Origin: Herminiimonas arsenicoxydans
Lineage (GTDB): Bacteria; Pseudomonadota; Gammaproteobacteria; Burkholderiales; Burkholderiaceae_D
Assembly: GCA_000026125.1 (NCBI GenBank)
Contig: CU207211.1
Coordinates: forward strand, 2,852,001-2,916,000
DNA: 64,000 nucleotides
Direction: 5' to 3'
Below the pieces are notes generated by a model, which saw only the letters and a list, made by a program, of their open reading frames with translations, was not told the origin of the DNA and made no database searches. The translations under genes and the position numbers were made by a program. Position 1 is the first letter of the stretch. Every line of letters starts with the position of its first letter. Positions 1 to 8,693 of this stretch are shown piece by piece.

Positions 1-786
1 TTCTTTTCTCACCCGCGCTATCAATTCCGGCAACACATCCAGAATGACAGCTCGTCCATTGCTGCCACGTGCCGCATTCGCATCATGCAGCAGCAGGATG
101 TCACCGGCCTTCAAATCGTCCAGCAAGCGGTCCAGTATTTTTTGCGCATCCCCTACGCGCGTATCGAAACCGCGCCGCGTCCAGCTGACGAGTTGCAGGC
201 CGAGTTGATGCAATACCGGATCAAGAAACAAATTACGCAAGCCGGCCGGAGCACGGAAATAAAGCGGCCGCCTGCCCGTCACTTCTTCAATGACATGTTG
301 TGCGCCAGCAAGTTCCTTTTTGATGTTATTCAATCCCAGAACCGAAAAATTATGTCGGTGCACCATGCTGTGATTTTCGATGTGATGACCTGCGGCCACC
401 ATGCGCTGCGCCAGTTCCGGATAACGCTGCACCTTGGCGGCAATACAGAAAAAAGTCGCCTGGATGCCGTGCGCTTTCAGTATGTCCAGCACCTGCGGCG
501 TAATGTCGGGATCCGGGCCATCGTCTATTGTCAGCGCGACTTCCGCTCGTGCGTTCGGAAGACGCAATACATTGGATCCGAGCAAAGTACTCCTGGGCCA
601 CAGGCCGGCAGCAGCAAGCGCCAGATGATTCGCGATCACTGCTGCGATCGCTATGCCCATAGCGTGCGGCCACAGCAGCGCCGTCACGACCGCGCCTACA
701 TGCAGAGCAACAGATGCTTTCAGGAATGGGCTGGCCTGCCATTTAGGCGTTGGACGCATATTCGACTGCCTGGAAATCGCCGCCAT
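1..786 (-). CDS. Polysaccharide deacetylase (NodB-type), C-terminus cut by window edge
   Basis: The reading frame opens at the ATG at 786 and stays open to base 1, so about 262 residues are visible and the C-terminus lies outside. Hydrophobic segments fill roughly residues 15-60. A NodB-type core follows, with the metal/catalytic motif TIDDGPDPD and the second metal motif HSMVH. The family removes acetyl groups from carbohydrate or related substrates using a divalent metal. The start lies 3 nt beyond the stop of the halogenase-like gene upstream, so the two are probably cotranscribed and translationally coupled. The substrate is unknown. In this context it may modify a pigment glycoside or cell-surface glycan, which is inference. 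Confidence 0.85.
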   Translation of the reverse strand, partial: MAAISRQSNMRPTPKWQASPFLKASVALHVGAVVTALLWPHAMGIAIAAVIANHLALAAAGLWPRSTLLGSNVLRLPNARAEVALTIDDGPDPDITPQVLDILKAHGIQATFFCIAAKVQRYPELAQRMVAAGHHIENHSMVHRHNFSVLGLNNIKKELAGAQHVIEEVTGRRPLYFRAPAGLRNLFLDPVLHQLGLQLVSWTRRGFDTRVGDAQKILDRLLDDLKAGDILLLHDANAARGSNGRAVILDVLPELIARVRKE

Positions 787-788
787 GC

Positions 789-2435
789 TCAGTACGCTCC
801 ATTAGAAAACAGCATCGGCGCCTGGTCGCCATATGGCGCTTCCTGCATATCATCCAGCACCTGCTTGAGTTCCATCCCGGCAGCGGAAACCAGCAAGCCG
901 GGATGCTCGCTGCAGGCGCGCGCAATCAGCGCATCGGCCAGTTGCTGCAAGAGCAGGAAATTATCCGCCATGCGCTTGGCAAAACCGGCATCGTCCAATT
1001 GATCCTTTAATCCGCGATTGAGCTCGGCAAACCAGTCGATCCCAGTCTGATCAAGTAGTTGAGCAGGATTGCGCTTCTGACTGAGTTTGCCCCAGGCACG
1101 GAAGAAATTCTGCATCGCGATATTGATTTTCTGTACTTGCATCAGTGGTTTGTGCAAACGCCCCATGGACGGTATATCAACCAGGCGATTTTGTATGAAT
1201 AGCGGGCACATGACGCCCCAGTAGTAAGCGTAATCCCACGACACTTTATGCGGCAGCACTTCCGGATCGCCAAACAAGGCATATTGATCTACGTATACAG
1301 ACAGAGTCGTTTCGTACATCGAAAAATAGATCTGCTGATAAAAATCCGCATACATCGCGACCGGCGCCTGCTTGCGGTCTTGTGCAATCAGCTCGGCAAT
1401 ATAAGTATTGCCTATCGCAATGAAATCGCTGCCGGGCGAATAAAACGGATCAAGAAACAAGCCGGCTTCGCCCGTCAGCGCCCATCGATGGTCGCCGGAA
1501 AAAACCTGTTTGCAGCCATATGAAAAATTCTTGAAGAATGCGAAATCCTGCAGATTCTCGCGCTCCCCGTCCAGGTGATCGTACAAGCGCGGCTGATGGA
1601 TCTGCAACCACTCCATCGCCGTCTCGAATGTGTTCATGCTTTCGACCGGATGCATGCTGCTGTCGGCAACTATCCCGACCGAGTGCGAGCCGGATGCCAG
1701 CGGTATCAACCATACCCAGTACCCTTCCCCGACCAGGTGATTGGTGGAGAGCCAGCGATTCGGTGGATTGCAGGACGTGAGCCAGGCTTCGTCTTCGGAC
1801 CAGTCATTGATGTCGATGCGGCTGCCGATGCGAAACCAGACTGCACCGGCCTTGTGCGCATTGGCTTGCGCCAGATCAAGCTTGCGCTTGATCAGACCGG
1901 CACGGCCGGAGGCATCGATCAGCCAGCGCGCACTTGCATGCATGGTCTGCCGGCCAACTTCATAACTGAGCTGATGCAGAGCATCTCCCTCAGCGATCGT
2001 GAACTGACGGATCACGGCGTCATCGACAAACTGCACGCCGGCATCCAGCGCCAGTTTGCCCAGCTTGTTTTCAAAAATGCCGCGATCGATTTGATAGGTA
2101 CAGGTAGGCAGCACACGACTGCCTCCCAGCTCGGTCACCTGATCGAAATCGCGTCGGCCTTCAGAAAAGAAAAAACGGAAACCAAACTTCTTCAGCTGCT
2201 CGGTATCCAAATGCTCCTTGAGGCCGAGTACGGTATCGAAATAATGCGCGCCGATTTCCACCGACGATTCACCTACCTTGTGTGCAGCCAGCGGTACAGG
2301 ATGCGCACGCCGCTCAATGACCAGTACAGATATATCGGCAAAGCGCTTTTTCAGTTGCAGGGATAATGTCAGACCAGCCAGTCCACCGCCCATGATGACG
2401 ACATCGTATTGTCGGGGAACAGCCGCTGCCATCAT
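789..2435 (-). CDS. FAD-dependent halogenase-like oxidoreductase (tryptophan halogenase family)
   Basis: The 548-residue protein has an N-terminal dinucleotide-binding motif GGGLAG (about 16-21), the halogenase-family signature KVGES (about 53-57), WVWLIP at about 240-245, which fits the WxWxIP motif of flavin-dependent halogenases, and a GEAGLFLDPFYSPGSD segment (about 322-337) that resembles the flavin-contact region. Family members use FADH2, oxygen and halide, but some homologues are plain flavin oxidoreductases, so halogenation is not proven. Its ATG overlaps the stop of the upstream acyltransferase gene (CGATGATG), indicating translational coupling. Homologous genes occur in xanthomonadin and other aryl-polyene clusters, where the pigments can be halogenated. 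Confidence 0.8.
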   Translation of the reverse strand: MMAAAVPRQYDVVIMGGGLAGLTLSLQLKKRFADISVLVIERRAHPVPLAAHKVGESSVEIGAHYFDTVLGLKEHLDTEQLKKFGFRFFFSEGRRDFDQVTELGGSRVLPTCTYQIDRGIFENKLGKLALDAGVQFVDDAVIRQFTIAEGDALHQLSYEVGRQTMHASARWLIDASGRAGLIKRKLDLAQANAHKAGAVWFRIGSRIDINDWSEDEAWLTSCNPPNRWLSTNHLVGEGYWVWLIPLASGSHSVGIVADSSMHPVESMNTFETAMEWLQIHQPRLYDHLDGERENLQDFAFFKNFSYGCKQVFSGDHRWALTGEAGLFLDPFYSPGSDFIAIGNTYIAELIAQDRKQAPVAMYADFYQQIYFSMYETTLSVYVDQYALFGDPEVLPHKVSWDYAYYWGVMCPLFIQNRLVDIPSMGRLHKPLMQVQKINIAMQNFFRAWGKLSQKRNPAQLLDQTGIDWFAELNRGLKDQLDDAGFAKRMADNFLLLQQLADALIARACSEHPGLLVSAAGMELKQVLDDMQEAPYGDQAPMLFSNGAY

Positions 2436-3343
2436 CGTGCGTTTCCTTGCCAGAAATCGTAAAAATTGAACCAGTTGTACGGTGCCAGTCTGGCGAAATG
2501 TTCCAGCCTCGCCACATATTTGGCAATGGCGGCATCGATGGCCTGCGGCGAGTTGCGGCGCTCGCCATGTTCATCATCACTGAAATCAGCGATTTTCTCG
2601 ATATGAATTTCATACCGGTTCCCGCCGCGATACATGCCCACCATCAGAAAAACCGGCTTGCGCATCATGGCCGCCATCCTGAAAGGACCTACCGCGAAAT
2701 ACGCGGTCTCACCCAGAAAGGTCGCCGGGAAATTGCGCTCGTGGCTCAGCGTGCGATCGGCCAGAATGCCGATGATGCCGCCTTCTGCCAGCCTGTCCCT
2801 GACCGTCAGCATGGCACTCAGGTTTCCCAGCGGGACGATTTCCTGCTGCGCCTGCGGATTGATTGCCGCCATCAACGCACCTATCTTGCGTGCATTTTCC
2901 TCATACATCAGCAGCACCAGCTTGAGTTCCGCCTTGGCACGCGATACCAGTCTTACCACCTCAAAACTACCCATGTGCGCACCCATCACAAAGACGCCGC
3001 CCGCACGTGCTTCGGCAGTTTCCTGGTCATAAGCGTCCTGCATCACCTCGATATCGAAATATTCGACGCGATTCTGTAAAAAATAGACGCGATCAAGCAG
3101 GACGCCGGCGAATACGTGAAAGTGATGGAATACTTCATACCAGTGCGCCTTGCGCCCGAATACCCGCGCCAGGTAGGCAGCAGAGGCCCGGCGTGAGTCC
3201 GCCACCACCAGAAAAAAGTAGAGCGCGATCGGATACAGCAACAGACGCGTCACGCGTCGGCCCAACAAGTTTGCCAGCTTCACCATGAAACGCAACAAGC
3301 CCAGCGAGCCGCGCTCTTTCTGTTCAGTCCAGTCCTGCGACAT
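2432..3343 (-). CDS. LpxL/HtrB-like lipid acyltransferase (LPLAT family)
   Basis: The predicted protein (303 residues from the ATG at 3343) has the LPLAT family pattern H-x4-E in GAHMGSFE and a hydrophobic N-terminal segment (LLLYPIALYFFLVV). Such enzymes transfer acyl chains to a lipid A or other lipid acceptor at the inner membrane. In aryl-polyene clusters a homologue is thought to attach the polyene or its lipid anchor. The frame is open upstream to ATGs at 3370 and 3388. I chose 3343 because the protein then begins MSQDWTEQKERG, as I remember homologues doing. The stop overlaps the start of the halogenase-like gene. The acceptor here is inference. Confidence 0.8.
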   Translation of the reverse strand: MSQDWTEQKERGSLGLLRFMVKLANLLGRRVTRLLLYPIALYFFLVVADSRRASAAYLARVFGRKAHWYEVFHHFHVFAGVLLDRVYFLQNRVEYFDIEVMQDAYDQETAEARAGGVFVMGAHMGSFEVVRLVSRAKAELKLVLLMYEENARKIGALMAAINPQAQQEIVPLGNLSAMLTVRDRLAEGGIIGILADRTLSHERNFPATFLGETAYFAVGPFRMAAMMRKPVFLMVGMYRGGNRYEIHIEKIADFSDDEHGERRNSPQAIDAAIAKYVARLEHFARLAPYNWFNFYDFWQGNAR

Positions 3344-3416
3344 AAAATTTGTTTTTCCTTGTGTAGACATTTTTGATGATATTTTCAAGCGCAGGATTAT
3401 AGCGACAGGAAAAGTT

Positions 3417-4085
3417 TCAGACCTTGTTTTTGTTGTTTAAATAGGCGGACACGCTTTCCTTGATCGTCGCATGCTTGAAATCCGGATTGACCCGCTTTCT
3501 GCATATGTATTCCACGACAAACATCAGAATGACCAGGGGCCAGTTAAGAATATTGGCGAACATCGACCATGTTTCTATCGACGCCACATAAAAAATAATC
3601 AGCGAAACCACTACCTGCATGGCAAAGAAGATGGCCCAGGCTATCGTCACCTTGCGCGTATATCGGACCACATCGTCCGGCATGTCGGGATGTATCGTCC
3701 GTGCCAGCGTGGTGATGATGGGAGTGCGATCACCAAACAATGTCTGCGCAAAAAACCAGCACAGCATCACATTGCAGGCGATATGCTGAATCAGATAAAT
3801 CCAGTCCAGCCGCGCCAGCAGCGTAGACCATAGTACAAGGGTCGTGCAGATCATGGCGGTCACTACTGCCCATCCGGCCGCACGTCTGACAAACACGCTA
3901 CTTCCGGCCTGCTTCAATGCGGCGGTCGCACCCCAGCCGCCGATGCCGATGATCGGCACAATCAGCATGACGACTGCGATCTGCCGCCAGATGCTGTGCG
4001 CATCCTGCACCGACAGCGCGACGTGGCTCAGCGATACATAAACGATGATTGCAACAACCATCAGCAGGGTTTTTACAACTGGCAT
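3417..4085 (-). CDS. COG4648-type multi-pass membrane protein of pigment cluster
   Basis: This 222-residue protein is strongly hydrophobic, with about six predicted membrane segments (for example around residues 5-25, 35-55, 70-90, 95-115, 150-170 and 175-195) and a short basic, charged C-terminal tail. It has no catalytic motif that I recognise. It resembles the COG4648 membrane proteins repeatedly found inside aryl-polyene biosynthetic clusters, whose biochemical role is not established. It sits between the glycosyltransferase and the LpxL-like acyltransferase on the same strand, 75 bp after the former and about 75 bp before the latter, consistent with one operon. Confidence 0.65.
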   Translation of the reverse strand: MPVVKTLLMVVAIIVYVSLSHVALSVQDAHSIWRQIAVVMLIVPIIGIGGWGATAALKQAGSSVFVRRAAGWAVVTAMICTTLVLWSTLLARLDWIYLIQHIACNVMLCWFFAQTLFGDRTPIITTLARTIHPDMPDDVVRYTRKVTIAWAIFFAMQVVVSLIIFYVASIETWSMFANILNWPLVILMFVVEYICRKRVNPDFKHATIKESVSAYLNNKNKV

Positions 4086-4160
4086 AACGACATCGCTTTA
4101 TAGAATCAGGAGGATGAACAGAGTGGGCCTGCTGCGACCGCATTCATCCGGTAATGTGCG

Positions 4161-4919
4161 CTATTTTGCAGTCAGCTTGCGCAACAGGAGGAGTGGCAAA
4201 CGAACGAGGAAACCGAAAAACAGGCGTGTATGCATCCACGTCAGCAACTTGTTGTCACGCCAATAATTGAAGTGCGATACACCGCCCTCGGCCGCGTTCA
4301 GATACTTGACCTTCGCTGGCACATTAACAGGTTTTACACCGTACCAGCACAGGCGCACCACTGCTTCGGGATCAAAATCGAAACGCCGCATCCAGTGATG
4401 CGAGCGCATGATCTCGACCAGCGGTGCAATCGGATACACACGAAAACCAAACAGCGAATCGCCGATCCCGGCCCAGCAGGTTTCCAGGTTTGCCCACCAG
4501 TTGGAAATCTTGCGCCCCTTGACACGCAAGCTGGGCGCGCTGGCATCGAATATAGGCAAGCCAAGCACCATCGCATCCGGTTGGACGATCGATTTTTCCA
4601 TGAACAGCGGAATCATCGTGGCATCGTGCTGCCCGTCCGAATCCATCGTTAATACATGCGTATAACCCTGCTGCTGCGCCAGTTCCATACCGTGCAATAC
4701 TGCCGCCCCCTTGCCGCCGTTCTCAGGCAGCACAATGACGCGCAGGCCATCATCCTGTTCCGCCATGCGCTGCAGCTGGGTCGCAGACCCGTCGCTACTG
4801 CCATCGACTATCACCCACACGGGATTCCAGAACTGCCGTGCCGATGCGACCGTCGCATAGACGGTGCTGCCCGGGTTGTAACTGGGAATCAGAACCAGAT
4901 GTGTAGAAGATGCTTGCAT
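4161..4919 (-). CDS. Family 2 glycosyltransferase
   Basis: The 252-residue protein has a GT-A fold pattern: an N-terminal nucleotide-sugar segment (IPSYNPGS...VIVDGSSDGS), a GGKGAA loop and the metal-binding MDSDGQHD (DxD-type) motif near residue 95. The C-terminus is basic and hydrophobic (LLTWMHTRLFFGFLVRLPLLLLRKL), suggesting membrane association. Dolichol-phosphate-mannose-synthase-like glycosyltransferases of this kind occur in aryl-polyene clusters next to acyltransferases. Transfer of a sugar to a lipid or polyene acceptor is the likely role. The donor and acceptor cannot be read from sequence. Confidence 0.85.
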   Translation of the reverse strand: MQASSTHLVLIPSYNPGSTVYATVASARQFWNPVWVIVDGSSDGSATQLQRMAEQDDGLRVIVLPENGGKGAAVLHGMELAQQQGYTHVLTMDSDGQHDATMIPLFMEKSIVQPDAMVLGLPIFDASAPSLRVKGRKISNWWANLETCWAGIGDSLFGFRVYPIAPLVEIMRSHHWMRRFDFDPEAVVRLCWYGVKPVNVPAKVKYLNAAEGGVSHFNYWRDNKLLTWMHTRLFFGFLVRLPLLLLRKLTAK

Positions 4920-4943
4920 GAAAAAAACCCTGGCTGAAAATAA

Positions 4944-5747
4944 TTAACGCTGCGCTTCCATCGATCCGCAGCAATGTTTTGTGTATGAGGCAGCAGAATG
5001 CGGATGGGCGAGTTCCTGCTCGAAATATCCCTGTATTTCAGCCACCATCTGCTTGACGTTATCGGTGGGGGAAAAGCGACGCCCGACCCGCACCCGAAAA
5101 TGGACCGGGAACGAAGGCACACGATAGAGTGGCCAGCCCTTTCCTAAAAATCCGGAATCCGATTCGATCAATATCGTTTGCACATCAGCACCGGTTCGTT
5201 TTGCGATCACCGCGACGGTTGCCTGCAGCTTGTTGACAGTAGCTGTTCGGGTACGCGTGCCTTCGGGAAAGAGCAGCAGCTGACTGCCGATTTTCAACTC
5301 TTCACCAGCCACATTGACAATATCCCGTATCGATTTATTGGGAATGTATCCGGCTATTCTTGCGCCATGCCCGAACAGCACATTCTTTAATACCTGTTCC
5401 TTCATGATGCATACGACATTTGAAAGGCGCGAATTGATAAGCAGCGCGTCCAGCAGGGATGGATGATTCGATGCCAGAATCACGCCACGATCATTGAGCA
5501 GGGAATCGAGATCCGACAGATCCAGATGAAGAATGTGCAAGGACTGCAAGACGCCAAAGTACATCCGGAACGTGCGGGTGATCGCGTTGCGCGCGTTCTG
5601 CTTGCGCTGATCCCGGCGCAAGAACGCCGAGTACAGGAGCAAACTAGTCGAGCCGACCACCATCACGCAGCCCAGCAACAACAAGCCAAAGAGAAGAATC
5701 AGGAAATTGCGCGCATGCTGCAGACGATGTTTTAACAAATGAATCAT
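4944..5747 (-). CDS. PlsC-like 1-acylglycerol-3-phosphate acyltransferase
   Basis: The protein (267 residues from the ATG at 5747) contains the acyltransferase catalytic motif NHPSLLD (H-x4-D) and the FPEGTRTR motif. It has one N-terminal membrane anchor (FLILLFGLLLLGCVMVVGS). The open frame extends to 5960, but the extra 71 residues lack family character and the typical length favours 5747; no clear ribosome site decides it. It is the first gene of the leftward operon. PlsC-type enzymes commonly accompany acyl carrier proteins in aryl-polyene clusters, but no acyl carrier protein gene is present between it and the glycosyltransferase here. Confidence 0.8.
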   Translation of the reverse strand: MIHLLKHRLQHARNFLILLFGLLLLGCVMVVGSTSLLLYSAFLRRDQRKQNARNAITRTFRMYFGVLQSLHILHLDLSDLDSLLNDRGVILASNHPSLLDALLINSRLSNVVCIMKEQVLKNVLFGHGARIAGYIPNKSIRDIVNVAGEELKIGSQLLLFPEGTRTRTATVNKLQATVAVIAKRTGADVQTILIESDSGFLGKGWPLYRVPSFPVHFRVRVGRRFSPTDNVKQMVAEIQGYFEQELAHPHSAASYTKHCCGSMEAQR

Positions 5748-6208
5748 TAGGTGAAGTTGAAAAATACGATCGATCCATGCTTGCGCAAGTGGTACACAAC
5801 TACAACGTATCGCATGCGATATGTTGCGCCAGTTGCCCAGTGCTGTAACAATGACGCTATTCGGAAGCTTCGAATGTGAGTGAGAAAAAATTATAGCTTG
5901 ATTAATACGAATTGCACCTTCATTTCGGAGATGCATCCAATCAGATGTTGTCATAGCCACGTATTTGTAAAATTTGCACGGTCCTCTAATCGACAGGCAA
6001 AAAAAAGGCGCGATTTCATTGCATACGTCGCCTTACACCATGAAATCATTACGGTCACGGAAACGCGGTATAAAGCAAACATTGCTGACAGAATGGGGCT
6101 ATTGCACAACAATCCGGCGTACCCGCTCCTTGCGTTTCCCGATTCAAGCCCTATTGCAATCGAATAGGCCTATAATTCCCGGCAGAGTCCATTTTTGTGC
6201 ATTGCACC
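5748..6208. other. Intergenic region between divergent operons
   Basis: This 461-bp stretch separates the leftward pigment-type operon from rightward ptsN. It is A+T-richer than its flanks. Short open frames exist on both strands but none has a good ribosome site or recognisable protein. It contains the ptsN -10 candidate and a dyad described separately. Promoters for both operons are expected here. Confidence 0.6.
6150..6176 (+). promoter_or_regulatory. Candidate ptsN promoter (-10) with overlapping dyad
   Basis: A perfect TATAAT lies at 6171-6176, about 33 bp before the ptsN ATG. Immediately upstream is an inverted repeat, CCTATT (6150-6155) and AATAGG (6163-6168), with a 7-nt centre. It occupies the -15 to -35 zone. 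No good -35 hexamer is visible, so a regulator acting on the dyad is plausible. The assignment is by eye only. Confidence 0.35.
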
Positions 6209-6682
6209 ATGAACCATTTAAGCCAGATTCTCCCACCCGCTAATGTCGTACTTGATCTGGATGTTTCCAGCAAAAAGCGCACATTCGAGCAGGTTGGTTT
6301 GATTTTTGAAAACAATTGCGGCATCGCCCGTTCGGTCGTCTCCGAAAACCTGTTCGCGCGCGAACGCCTGGGTTCGACCGGTCTGGGCCATGGCGTTGCC
6401 GTACCGCATGGACGCATCAAGGGATTGAAGGCGCCGCTGGCGGCATTCGTCCGGCTGGCGCAACCGATTCCGTTTGAATCGCCTGACGGACAACCTGTCA
6501 GCCTGCTGATTTTCCTGCTGATTCCCGACAATGTGACGCAACAGCATCTGGAAATCCTGTCCGAGCTGGCAGAGATGTTTTCCGATGAAGCTTTCCGCAC
6601 CCTGCTGTCGACCACGGAAGATGCGGCGGCGGTGCACGCACGCCTGATCACCTGGCAACCCAGCCTGCAAAGTTCCAGCTAA
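6209..6682 (+). CDS. ptsN: Nitrogen PTS protein EIIA-Ntr
   Basis: The 157-residue protein matches EIIA-Ntr in length and in the phosphorylation-site motif GHGVAVPHGR, with His67 as the likely phosphorylated residue. It receives phosphate from NPr in the nitrogen phosphotransferase system and regulates other proteins; it does not transport sugar. An in-frame GTG at 6197 is also possible, but the ATG at 6209 gives the usual MNxL start. It is followed 51 bp later by hprK. In many betaproteobacteria rpoN and hpf precede ptsN; they are absent here, where a pigment-type operon lies upstream. Confidence 0.93.
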   Translation: MNHLSQILPPANVVLDLDVSSKKRTFEQVGLIFENNCGIARSVVSENLFARERLGSTGLGHGVAVPHGRIKGLKAPLAAFVRLAQPIPFESPDGQPVSLLIFLLIPDNVTQQHLEILSELAEMFSDEAFRTLLSTTEDAAAVHARLITWQPSLQSSS

Positions 6683-6733
6683 GCACCTGCTCCCGGTTTC
6701 TACCGGGCATCCTCGTTTCCGTCAGTATTCATT

Positions 6734-7675
6734 ATGCCCCTGCCCATTCCGCTCAGCATCCAGCAACTTTATGACGATAACCGCGAATCGCTGCAGTTGG
6801 GGTGGTTCGCCGGCTTTCCGGGCGGCGAACGCCTGATCCTGGGCGACGCCACGTCGGCCGCGGATCAGGTCGGCCATTTGAATCTGATCCATCCGGGCCG
6901 GATTCAGATTTTCGGTCATCAGGAAGTCGAATACTACAAACGCCTGTCACCGATAGCACGCGCACATCACAGTGCCGAACTGGTCGCCGGCCAACCGCCG
7001 GCATTCATCATCGCGCAGGGCCTGGAAACGCCGGAAGACATCATGGCGATCTGCGACGAAAAGAATATTCCACTGTTCTCCACGCCGTTGCCGGCGGCGC
7101 AGGTCATTGATTTTCTGCGCGTTTACCTGTCGAAAAAACTGGCGCAACGCATCACGATGCACGGTGTTTTCATGGACGTGCTGGGTGTGGGCGTATTGAT
7201 CACCGGCGAATCGGGCCTGGGCAAAAGCGAATTGGGACTGGAACTGATTTCACGCAATCACGGCTTGGTGGCCGATGACGCAGTCGAATTTGCACGCATT
7301 GCGCCGCACATGATAGAAGGCCGCTGCCCGCCCTTACTGCAAAACCTGCTGGAAGTGCGCGGCCTGGGTCTGCTCGATATACGCACGATTTTTGGCGAAA
7401 CTGCAGTGCGTCGCAAGATGCGACTGAAGCTGATTGTGCATCTGGTCAGGCGCAGCACGCTGGAAGAAAACTACGAACGCCTGCCGCTACCTTCGCAAAG
7501 CGAAGAAATTCTCGGCCTGTCGATACGCAAAGTCGTGATTCCAGTCGAAGCCGGCCGCAATCTGGCCGTTCTGCTCGAAGCCGCCGTGCGCAACACGATA
7601 TTGCAATTACGCGGCATCGATACACTGAAGGATTTCATGATCCGCCAGCAAAAAGCAATGGAAAGCGACGAGTAA
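6734..7675 (+). CDS. hprK: HPr kinase/phosphorylase
   Basis: The 313-residue protein has the full HprK architecture: an N-terminal domain (1-130), the catalytic-region His143 in MHG, the Walker A motif GESGLGKSE (158-166) and the family signature [17 protein letters not shown] (205-221). It phosphorylates and dephosphorylates HPr on a serine, linking metabolism to PTS regulation. Placement between ptsN and rapZ is the standard proteobacterial arrangement. The ATG at 6734 gives the expected length. Confidence 0.96.
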   Translation: MPLPIPLSIQQLYDDNRESLQLGWFAGFPGGERLILGDATSAADQVGHLNLIHPGRIQIFGHQEVEYYKRLSPIARAHHSAELVAGQPPAFIIAQGLETPEDIMAICDEKNIPLFSTPLPAAQVIDFLRVYLSKKLAQRITMHGVFMDVLGVGVLITGESGLGKSELGLELISRNHGLVADDAVEFARIAPHMIEGRCPPLLQNLLEVRGLGLLDIRTIFGETAVRRKMRLKLIVHLVRRSTLEENYERLPLPSQSEEILGLSIRKVVIPVEAGRNLAVLLEAAVRNTILQLRGIDTLKDFMIRQQKAMESDE

Positions 7676-7746
7676 ACAGCAAGCAGGCAGGCCAGCTCAG
7701 ACGCGGCTCGCCACCCTCTTCCTTTCCTTGCGGTATGATTGTTGCC

Positions 7747-8610
7747 ATGCGCATCATTCTCATCACAGGAATTTCCGGTTCCGGCAAATCTGTCGGGCTT
7801 AAAGCCCTCGAAGACGCAGGTTATTTCTGCGTCGATAATCTTCCGCCTACGCTGTTACGCGCACTGGTCACGGAGCGTCTTGAAGAACACGGCACAACAC
7901 TGGCCGTCTCGATGGACGTGCGCAGCGCCAGTTCGCTGATCGGCCTGCCCGCCGATCTGGCCTGGTTGCGCAGTCAGGGACACGATGTAAAAGTTCTGTT
8001 CCTCACCGCAAAAACCGATTCACTGATCGCACGCTTTTCCGAAACGCGCCGCAGTCATCCGCTATCGCATCGCGGCTTTGCCAGCGACAGCACGGCGGAG
8101 CGTCGCACCCTGACCGAATGCATACACGAAGAACGCGAAATGCTGGCCGGCATAGAAGAGATCGGCCACGTCATCGACACATCCGGCATGCGCGCCAACA
8201 AACTGCGGGCGTGGATCAAAGGACTGGTCGAAAGCGATCATTCGCCGCTGACCATACTGTTCGAATCGTTTGCGTTCAAATTTGGCGTACCGCTCGATGC
8301 AGATCTGGTATTCGACGTGCGCACGCTGCCCAACCCGCATTACGACGAAGCACTGCGTCCGCTGACCGGCCGCGACGCCCCGGTGCAGGATTTCCTGCAG
8401 ACGCAACCGGATGCCACGGCCCTGCTGGCGGATATACGCGGCTTTGTCGAGAAATGGCTGCCTGCCTTCAAGAACGATAATCGCGGCTACCTTACGGTTG
8501 CCATTGGCTGTACCGGCGGCCAGCATCGCTCCGTCTATATCGTTGAACAGCTGGCGCAATATTTTCGCCCGACTGAACATGTATTGGTCCGGCATCGCGA
8601 GCTGGACTGA
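7747..8610 (+). CDS. rapZ: RapZ / YvcJ-family P-loop nucleotide-binding protein
   Basis: The protein (287 residues) starts with the P-loop GISGSGKS at residues 8-15 and ends with the conserved [10 protein letters not shown] motif of the RapZ family. In Escherichia coli RapZ binds the small RNA GlmZ and directs its cleavage by RNase E, controlling amino-sugar synthesis; whether that role holds in this organism is unknown. An ATG at 7735 is in frame four codons upstream, but the family normally begins directly with the MRIILITG segment. It follows hprK on the same strand. Confidence 0.92.
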   Translation: MRIILITGISGSGKSVGLKALEDAGYFCVDNLPPTLLRALVTERLEEHGTTLAVSMDVRSASSLIGLPADLAWLRSQGHDVKVLFLTAKTDSLIARFSETRRSHPLSHRGFASDSTAERRTLTECIHEEREMLAGIEEIGHVIDTSGMRANKLRAWIKGLVESDHSPLTILFESFAFKFGVPLDADLVFDVRTLPNPHYDEALRPLTGRDAPVQDFLQTQPDATALLADIRGFVEKWLPAFKNDNRGYLTVAIGCTGGQHRSVYIVEQLAQYFRPTEHVLVRHRELD

Positions 8611-8693
8611 TACCAGGGGCTGATGCCGGGCACGCCTGTTTTTTCGCCAACCCGGCGTCATCACACAACCTTATTCCGCGTCCTATTTTGACC

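Noticed and set aside
1575..2366. 263-codon plus-strand frame over the halogenase-like gene
   Set aside because: Antisense shadow; the minus-strand frame holds FAD and WxWxIP motifs.
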